Assembly: GCA_019689775.1 (NCBI GenBank) | Contig: JADGGV010000049.1 | Span: forward strand, 1-14,381 | Length of the DNA: 14,381 bases | Source: Gemmatimonadota bacterium | GTDB lineage: Bacteria; Gemmatimonadota; Gemmatimonadetes; Longimicrobiales; RSA9 | Reading direction: 5' to 3' | Shown: piece after piece, positions 10,205-14,381 of the stretch | Position numbering within the stretch: position 1 is the first letter of the stretch | Layout of the letters: each line of letters starts with the position of its first letter | Translations under genes and position numbers: made by a program | The notes under the pieces: generated by a model | Database searches by the model: none | Told to the model about the DNA's origin: nothing | The model's input: the letters and a program-made list of their open reading frames with translations, nothing else

Positions 10205-10230
10205 CGGATCGGCGCACAATTGCCGCGGCC

Positions 10231-10260
10231 TTGCTGAAACATTCACGGTTGCGCTACCGT
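10231..10260 (+). promoter_or_regulatory. Weak candidate promoter with a dyad, upstream of the ybjN-like gene
   Basis: This lies in the 94-base gap after sdaAA, whose centre (10217-10250) is less GC-rich than its surroundings. TTGCTG (10231-10236) and TACCGT (10255-10260) are 18 bases apart, with 4 and 3 consensus matches. The inverted repeat ACGGT-N6-ACCGT (10245-10249, 10256-10260) overlaps the -10. The gap is the natural place for a promoter because a new functional block starts here, but the match is poor. Confidence 0.25.
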
Positions 10261-10298
10261 AGGAGTGCCGAAAGGCGACCCTCCGGACGGAGCCCCAC

Positions 10299-10706
10299 AT
10301 GACGACGTACGACGATCTCGAGAGCTACTTCATCCGCATGGGCGTGGCGGCCGAGCAGGTCGAGGAGGGGATGTGGGTCATCCCGCCCGCCGACGGCGGC
10401 GCGCCCGTCGGCGTGCGCGCCGAGCCGCCGCTGCTGCTCCTGCGCATGAAGGTGATGGAGCTTCCGCGGGACGCGGACGATACTCGCCTTGCGGCCTTTT
10501 ATCGGCGTCTGCTCGAGCTGAACGCCACGGACATCGTCCACGGCAGCTACGGCATCGAGGCGGACCAGGTCGTCCTCTCGCACGCGCTCGAACTCGACAC
10601 GCTCGACTTCGAGGAGCTCCGTAGCGCCTACGAGAGCCTCACGATGGCCGCTTCCAGCCATTTGCCGGGGCTGGCCCAGCTCGTTCCGGTCGCACACGAG
10701 GGCTGA
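10299..10706 (+). CDS. YbjN-like / type III secretion chaperone-fold protein
   Basis: This is a 135-residue soluble acidic protein with no signal peptide or membrane segment. Its order is a short N-terminal helix, beta strands (V-I-P-P, P-L-L-L-L-R-M-K-V-M-E-L), the segment F-Y-R-R-L-L-E-L-N-A (67-76), strands H-G-S-Y-G-I and Q-V-V-L-S-H-A-L, and a final helix pair L-D-F-E-E-L-R...Y-E-S-L. That pattern fits the YbjN / CesT-type chaperone fold; I assign it by pattern, not by a search. The start is supported by GGAG (10289-10292) six bases upstream. This SD can fold into a tiny CTCC-GGAC-GGAG hairpin (10281-10292). The stop is one base from the pspA start, so the two are almost certainly translationally coupled, pointing to a role with PspA. 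The molecular function is unknown. Confidence 0.65.
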   Translation: MTTYDDLESYFIRMGVAAEQVEEGMWVIPPADGGAPVGVRAEPPLLLLRMKVMELPRDADDTRLAAFYRRLLELNATDIVHGSYGIEADQVVLSHALELDTLDFEELRSAYESLTMAASSHLPGLAQLVPVAHEG

Positions 10707-10707
10707 C

Positions 10708-11523
10708 ATGGGAATCTTTTCGAGGCTGTCCCAGTTGCTCCGCTCCAACATCAACGATGCCATCGCCAAGGCGGAGAACCCGGAGAAGATGCTCAACCAG
10801 GTCCTCCTGGACATGCGTGAGCAGCTTCACCGCGCGAAGCAGGAGGTGGCGGTCGCGATCGCGGACGAGCGCAAGCTGAAGGCGCAGGTCGAGGAGGAGC
10901 AGAAGCAGGCGAACGACTGGGAGCAGCGCGCCATGCTCGCGATCCGCGAGGGTCGCGACGATCTGGCGAAGCAGGCGCTGCTCCGGCAGCAGGAGCACGC
11001 CGAGCGCGCCATGGCGCTGCACGAGACGTGGGAGCGGCAGGCGGCCGAGACCGAGAAGCTGAAGGAATCGCTCCGCCAGCTCAACGACAAGATCGAGGAG
11101 GCGAAGCGCAAGAAGAACCTCCTCATCGCCAAGCAGAAGCGGGCGCAGGCGCAGAAGCGGATCCACGAGACCATGGCCGGCCTCAACGACCGCTCCGCCT
11201 TCGACACGTTCGAGCGCATGGCGGACAAGATCGAGGAGACGGAGCGCCGGGCGCTGGCGTCCGCCGAGGTGACGCAGGCGCTCGCCGCGGGCGACTCGCT
11301 CGAGCAGGAGTTCGCCAAGCTCGGCGCGGGGACGGCGTCCGTCGAGGCGCGGCTCCTGGCGCTCAAGCAGCAGATGGGGCTCGCGCTCCCCTCCAGCGGG
11401 ACCGGCCCCGCCAAGGCGCTCGGCGCCGGCAGCGAACGGTCGACGGAGTCCGCCGGAACGCCGGCCGGCGCCGGCGACGAGGAGGGCCTCGTGCACGACG
11501 TGGAGGTCGAGGAGGAGGCCTGA
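10708..11523 (+). CDS. pspA: Phage shock protein A / IM30 family protein
   Basis: PspA/IM30 (ESCRT-III-like) proteins bind and stabilise stressed inner membrane. The 271-residue product starts with the amphipathic membrane helix G-I-F-S-R-L-S-Q-L-L (2-11). It continues with D-A-I-A-K-A-E-N-P-E-K-M-L-N-Q (17-31), the family hallmark. A long coiled coil follows (about 25-155) and further helices (about 165-227), including A-F-D-T-F-E-R-M. Residues 228-271 form a Ser/Gly/Ala-rich tail ending in acidic residues (E-V-E-E-E-A). This makes it longer than E. coli PspA (222) and reminiscent of Vipp1-like proteins with a tail. GAGGG at 10698-10702 serves as the Shine-Dalgarno, inside the preceding gene. 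No pspF-type regulator, pspB or pspC is in the window. It is flanked by the YbjN-like gene (1-base gap) and the AI-2E-family gene (7-base gap). Confidence 0.93.
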   Translation: MGIFSRLSQLLRSNINDAIAKAENPEKMLNQVLLDMREQLHRAKQEVAVAIADERKLKAQVEEEQKQANDWEQRAMLAIREGRDDLAKQALLRQQEHAERAMALHETWERQAAETEKLKESLRQLNDKIEEAKRKKNLLIAKQKRAQAQKRIHETMAGLNDRSAFDTFERMADKIEETERRALASAEVTQALAAGDSLEQEFAKLGAGTASVEARLLALKQQMGLALPSSGTGPAKALGAGSERSTESAGTPAGAGDEEGLVHDVEVEEEA

Positions 11524-11530
11524 CGCGCGC

Positions 11531-12682
11531 ATGAACCGCCGCGGCTACGGGATCCTGGCGGCGACCCTCTTCGCGCTGCTGCTGCTCCTCTTCGTCTACA
11601 GCATCGCGGAGATCCTGCTCCTCCTCTTCATCGGAGTCCTGCTGTCCCTGTACCTCGGGGCCATCACCGACACGCTCCAGCGGCGGTTGGCGGTGCCCCG
11701 GGGTTTCGGCCTGCTCAGCGCCGTCGTCGTCACGATCCTCGCGATCGGCGGCGTCGGCTCCCTGATCATCCCCCCGGTCATCGAGCAGTCGCAGGACCTG
11801 TTCTCCCGCCTGCCGCAGCTCATGCAGCAGTGGGAGCTCCAGCTCCGCGGCGCGGCGCAGCGCTCCGCGGCGCTGCGCGAGATCCTCCAGCCGTTCAACA
11901 AGGAAGGGAGCTACGTCGCGCCGCTGCTCCAGCAGATCGGCGGCTACTTCCGCGGCGTCGTGCCCTACGTCTTCGGCGGCGTCCAGGTCGTCATCGACGT
12001 CTTCGGCGTCTTCGTCATGGGCATCTACATGGCGCTCCGCCCGGCGATGTACCGCGAGGGCCTGATCCTGCTCATCCCGCCGGTCCACCGCGAGCTCGTG
12101 CGCGACATCCTCGCCGACCTCGGCCGGACGCTGCGCGCCTACATCGTCGGCCAACTTTTCGCGATGTGCACGCTGGCGCTGCTCACCTTCATCGGCTTCT
12201 TCCTGCTCGGCGTCCCCTACGCGCTCGCGTTCTCCGTGTTCACCGGCGCCGTCGCCATCGTCCCGTTCTTCGGCACGCTCTTCTCCACGCTGCTCCCGGC
12301 GCTCTTCGTGCTCGGCACCGGCGGCCTGGTCAAGGCGCTCGCCGTCGTCGCCGTCGGCATCGGCGTTCACCTGGCCGAGGCGAACGTGGTGGCGCCCATG
12401 ATCATGGAGCGACAGGTCCACCTCCCGCCGGTCCTGACGCTCCTCAGCGTCCTCATCATGGGCCACCTGCTCGGCTTCGTGGGCCTGCTCGTGGCCGTCC
12501 CGATCCTGGCCACCGTCATGGTCGTCGTGCGGCGGATCTACATCCACCGCATCCTCGAGGGGAAGGGCTTCCGCCGCGCGATCCGCGATCAGCCCGTCGA
12601 GGTCCGGCTCCCCACCGACGGCGCCGTCCTCGTGCATCCCCGCGCGCTCCAGGTCAGCATCCCGGCGCTCCTCGAGCAGTAG
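11531..12682 (+). CDS. AI-2E / PerM family membrane transporter
   Basis: The 383-residue polytopic inner-membrane protein belongs to the AI-2E transporter family (PF01594), which includes PerM, YdiK, TqsA and sodium/proton antiporter-like members. Hydrophobic segments run about 7-24, 27-45, 59-81, 145-169, 206-228, 229-262, 265-285 and 300-336. A large polar loop lies between the third and fourth (about 84-143). Family-typical stretches are H-L-x-E-x-N-V-V-A-P-M-I (280-291) and G-H-L-L-G-F-V-G-L-L-V-A-V-P (311-324). The C-terminal about 45 residues are cytoplasmic-looking and charged. GAGGAGG at 11512-11518, in the last codons of pspA, is 12 bases before the ATG, so translation is probably coupled to pspA. 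The transported substrate is not predictable; the AI-2 name should not be taken literally. Confidence 0.9.
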   Translation: MNRRGYGILAATLFALLLLLFVYSIAEILLLLFIGVLLSLYLGAITDTLQRRLAVPRGFGLLSAVVVTILAIGGVGSLIIPPVIEQSQDLFSRLPQLMQQWELQLRGAAQRSAALREILQPFNKEGSYVAPLLQQIGGYFRGVVPYVFGGVQVVIDVFGVFVMGIYMALRPAMYREGLILLIPPVHRELVRDILADLGRTLRAYIVGQLFAMCTLALLTFIGFFLLGVPYALAFSVFTGAVAIVPFFGTLFSTLLPALFVLGTGGLVKALAVVAVGIGVHLAEANVVAPMIMERQVHLPPVLTLLSVLIMGHLLGFVGLLVAVPILATVMVVVRRIYIHRILEGKGFRRAIRDQPVEVRLPTDGAVLVHPRALQVSIPALLEQ

Positions 12683-12763
12683 CGCGCCGGCAGCCCGCCC
12701 CTCGAACGAGCACGAGCCTTGAAACCATCCCGCCCGACCGTCGTGGCGCGGCGATGAAACGAC

Positions 12764-12769
12764 AGGAGG
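12764..12769 (+). promoter_or_regulatory. Shine-Dalgarno that fixes the M48 start
   Basis: A perfect AGGAGG is 7 bases before ATG 12777 but only 1 base before the in-frame GTG 12771. This selects ATG 12777 as the start. The motif lies inside a six-codon mini-ORF (12754-12774, M-K-R-Q-E-A), which has no Shine-Dalgarno of its own. Confidence 0.75.
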
Positions 12770-12776
12770 CGTGAAC

Positions 12777-14228
12777 ATGCGCAATCTCGTGCGGCGCCGG
12801 ACGCGGCCCGCCGTCCACCTCGCGGTGTGGGCGCTCGCGTTGGCCGCCTGCGCGCGCAACCCCGTCACCGGCAAGACCGAGATCTCGCTCGTCTCCGAGA
12901 GCCAGGAGATCGAGATGGGGCGCCAGGGCGCCCAGGAGGTCGAGCAGTCGATCGGCCTCGTGGACAACGACGCGCTCCAGCAGTACGTCCAGCGCGTCGG
13001 CGCGGATCTGGCCAGGGGCACCGAGCGGCCGAACCTGCCGTGGACCTTCCGCGTCGTGGACGATCCGACGCCGAACGCGTTCGCGCTGCCGGGCGGCTAC
13101 ATCTTCGTGACCCGCGGCCTGATGGGCCTGATGCAGAACGAGGCCGAGCTGGCCAGCGTGCTCGGCCACGAGATCGGTCACGTCACGGCCCGGCATCAGG
13201 TCCGCGCCATCACGCGCGCCCAGCTCGGCCAGCTCGCGCTCGGCATCGGCTCCATCCTCTCGCCAACCGTCGCGCAGCTCGGTCAGATCGCCGGCACCGG
13301 CATGCAGCTCCTCTTCCTGAAGTACGACCGCGCCGCCGAGACGCAGGCCGACGAGCTCGGTTTCCGCTACGCCGGCGCCGGCCACTACGACGTGCGCGAG
13401 ATGCCCCGCGTCTTCGAGGCGCTCCAGCGGCTCGAGGAGCGCGAGGGCACCAGTCCGTTGCCCTCCTGGCTCCAGACGCACCCCGGCACGGCCGAGCGCA
13501 TCACGCACGTGCAGCAGCTCATCGCGAAGGCCCCGCCGGCGGGCGGCACCGTCGGCAGCGCGCAGTACCTCGACCGCATCGACGGCCTCGTCTATGGCGC
13601 CAACCCGCGCCACGGCTTCTTCCGCGACGCCACGTTCCTGCACCCCGACCTGCGCTTCCGCATCCAGTTCCCCGCGGGGTGGGCGACGCAGAACCTGGCC
13701 CAATCCGTCGCGGCCGCCTCGCCGCGCCAGGACGCCGTCATCGAGCTCACCCTCGCGCCGGGCGCGCCCGACCAGGCGATGCGCACCTTCGCCGCCCAGC
13801 AGGGCGTCCAGGTCGGCGACGTCTCGAGCGAGAGCATCAACGGCATCCCCGCCGCCGTCGGCGTCTTCCAGGCGCAGTCGCAGCAGGGCACGCTCCAGGG
13901 CTACATCGCCTACCTCCAGTACAACGGCAACACGTACCAGATCGCGGCGTACACGCCCGCCGGCGCGTTCGGCACCTACGACCGCGCCTTCCGCGAGACG
14001 ATCCGCAGCTTCGCGCCGCTCACCGACCCCTCCGCGCTGGCGGTGCAGCCGAACCGCATCGCCATCGTCCGCCTCGCCGCGGCCACCACCCTCGCCGCCT
14101 TCAACCAGCGCTCCCCCTCCGCGGTCCCGCTCGACGAGCTGGCGATCATCAACCAGGTCCCGAGCGCGAACGCGACGCTCCCCGCGGGGACGATCGTGAA
14201 GCGCGTGGTGAAGGGCGCGGGCGGCTGA
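12777..14228 (+). CDS. M48-family zinc metallopeptidase lipoprotein with C-terminal extension
   Basis: The 483-residue protein begins with a lipoprotein signal peptide: basic R-R-R-T-R, a hydrophobic core and lipobox L-A-A-C25, so it should be membrane-anchored in the envelope. The M48 protease domain spans about 38-250. Zinc motif H-E-I-G-H is at 131-135, with the third ligand Glu188 in R-A-A-E-T-Q-A-D. T-H-P-G-T-A-E-R-I (234-242) is typical of periplasmic relatives such as BepA and LoiP, which handle misassembled outer-membrane proteins. Residues about 288-415 form a separate alpha/beta domain (F-L-H-P-D-L-R-F-R-I-Q-F-P...G-W). The tail 424-478 (R-I-A-I-V-R-L...L-A-I-I-N-Q...L-P-A-G-T-I-V-K) looks like a degenerate LysM-like unit. 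No TPR repeats as in BepA are seen. The gene is 94 bases after the AI-2E-family gene and could share its transcript. Confidence 0.93.
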   Translation: MRNLVRRRTRPAVHLAVWALALAACARNPVTGKTEISLVSESQEIEMGRQGAQEVEQSIGLVDNDALQQYVQRVGADLARGTERPNLPWTFRVVDDPTPNAFALPGGYIFVTRGLMGLMQNEAELASVLGHEIGHVTARHQVRAITRAQLGQLALGIGSILSPTVAQLGQIAGTGMQLLFLKYDRAAETQADELGFRYAGAGHYDVREMPRVFEALQRLEEREGTSPLPSWLQTHPGTAERITHVQQLIAKAPPAGGTVGSAQYLDRIDGLVYGANPRHGFFRDATFLHPDLRFRIQFPAGWATQNLAQSVAAASPRQDAVIELTLAPGAPDQAMRTFAAQQGVQVGDVSSESINGIPAAVGVFQAQSQQGTLQGYIAYLQYNGNTYQIAAYTPAGAFGTYDRAFRETIRSFAPLTDPSALAVQPNRIAIVRLAAATTLAAFNQRSPSAVPLDELAIINQVPSANATLPAGTIVKRVVKGAGG

Positions 14229-14252
14229 GCGCCGCTAGGCCGGTCGCCGCGA

Positions 14253-14277
14253 GGCCGGCCCCTACGTCGGGCCGGCC
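14253..14277 (+). terminator. Hairpin after the M48 gene
   Basis: GGCCGGCCC (14253-14261) and GGGCCGGCC (14269-14277) form a perfect 9-bp stem with a 7-base loop, 24 bases after the stop. Only a weak T-run follows (CTGGTTCTC). The heptamer AGGCCGG also occurs just before it (14237-14243), so the element could be part of a dispersed palindromic repeat instead of, or as well as, a terminator. Confidence 0.5.
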
Positions 14278-14362
14278 CTGGTTCTCATGGCGGGGACCTT
14301 CGAGAGCCGGACGGCGGGCGTCGGGCGGGGCGGGTTCGGTGGGCCGCCGGCGGGCCTGTGGG

Positions 14363-14381
14363 TTATACACATCTCCGAGCC
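14363..14381. other. Nextera transposase adapter remnant at the contig end (artefact)
   Basis: The last 19 bases, TTATACACATCTCCGAGCC, are identical to the Illumina Nextera read-2 adapter read from inside the insert. In that adapter they follow CTGTCTC; here CTGT (14356-14359) is followed by GGG instead of CTC. This A+T-rich, library-derived sequence is unlike the rest of the window and should be trimmed. Confidence 0.93.

Noticed and set aside
10211..10223. GG-N9-GC resembling a sigma54 -24/-12 promoter ahead of the YbjN-PspA genes
   Set aside because: The spacing is 9 rather than the invariant 10, and the surrounding consensus (TGGCAC, TTGC) fits only partly.
12754..12774. Six-codon mini-ORF (MKRQEA) ending just before the M48 start
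   Set aside because: No Shine-Dalgarno of its own, and its codons contain the AGGAGG of the M48 gene; most likely coincidental.
14287..14381. Open frame from ATG 14287 running off the right edge
   Set aside because: Its last codons are adapter sequence, there is no Shine-Dalgarno, and the translation is Gly/Arg-rich without a motif.

Overview
This window is strongly GC-rich (third codon positions are almost always G or C). All ten supported genes lie on the + strand. The cells are probably Gram-negative-type: there is an exported S9 peptidase with a Sec signal peptide, an M48 metalloprotease with a lipobox, a two-TM sensor kinase and a PspA protein. The elongation factor P belongs to the subfamily whose loop reads P-G-N instead of P-G-K. 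From memory this resembles Acidobacteriota and related GC-rich lineages of environmental metagenomes, but I cannot fix the phylum from the sequence alone. The right end carries a Nextera transposase adapter, so the window almost certainly ends at an assembly contig end.

Layout. Bases 2-556 are the 3' part of an alpha/beta hydrolase cut by the left edge. A sigma70-like promoter then leads to efp (647-1210), closed by a long GC hairpin. A second, better promoter (TATAAT at 1348) drives a secreted S9 peptidase resembling glutamyl endopeptidases (1397-3865), closed by an A-stem-T terminator. Next is a CHASE3-type histidine kinase with no adjacent response regulator (3960-5456). The 223-base gap after it is packed with inverted repeats. 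Then come uvrA (5680-8610), sdaAB (8625-9290) and sdaAA (9320-10204), tightly spaced and probably co-transcribed. The last block is an envelope-maintenance cluster: a YbjN-like protein (10299-10706), PspA/IM30 (10708-11523), an AI-2E/PerM-family membrane protein (11531-12682) and an M48 lipoprotein metallopeptidase (12777-14228). A hairpin and the adapter end the window.

How the genes work together. sdaAB and sdaAA form one two-subunit iron-sulfur L-serine dehydratase. YbjN-like, PspA, the AI-2E-family protein and the M48 protease form a plausible inner-membrane and envelope quality-control group, supported by short intergenic distances. UvrA (nucleotide excision repair) and EF-P (translation of polyproline stretches) are housekeeping genes.

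I looked for an undescribed system and did not find convincing evidence of one: no CRISPR, phage, toxin-antitoxin, biosynthetic or mobile-element signature. The items most worth a second look are the Asn-tipped EF-P, the YbjN-PspA-PerM-M48 neighbourhood, the M48 protein's long C-terminal extension, the dyad-rich uvrA leader, and the adapter at the end. No stretch longer than 300 bases lacks a gene.
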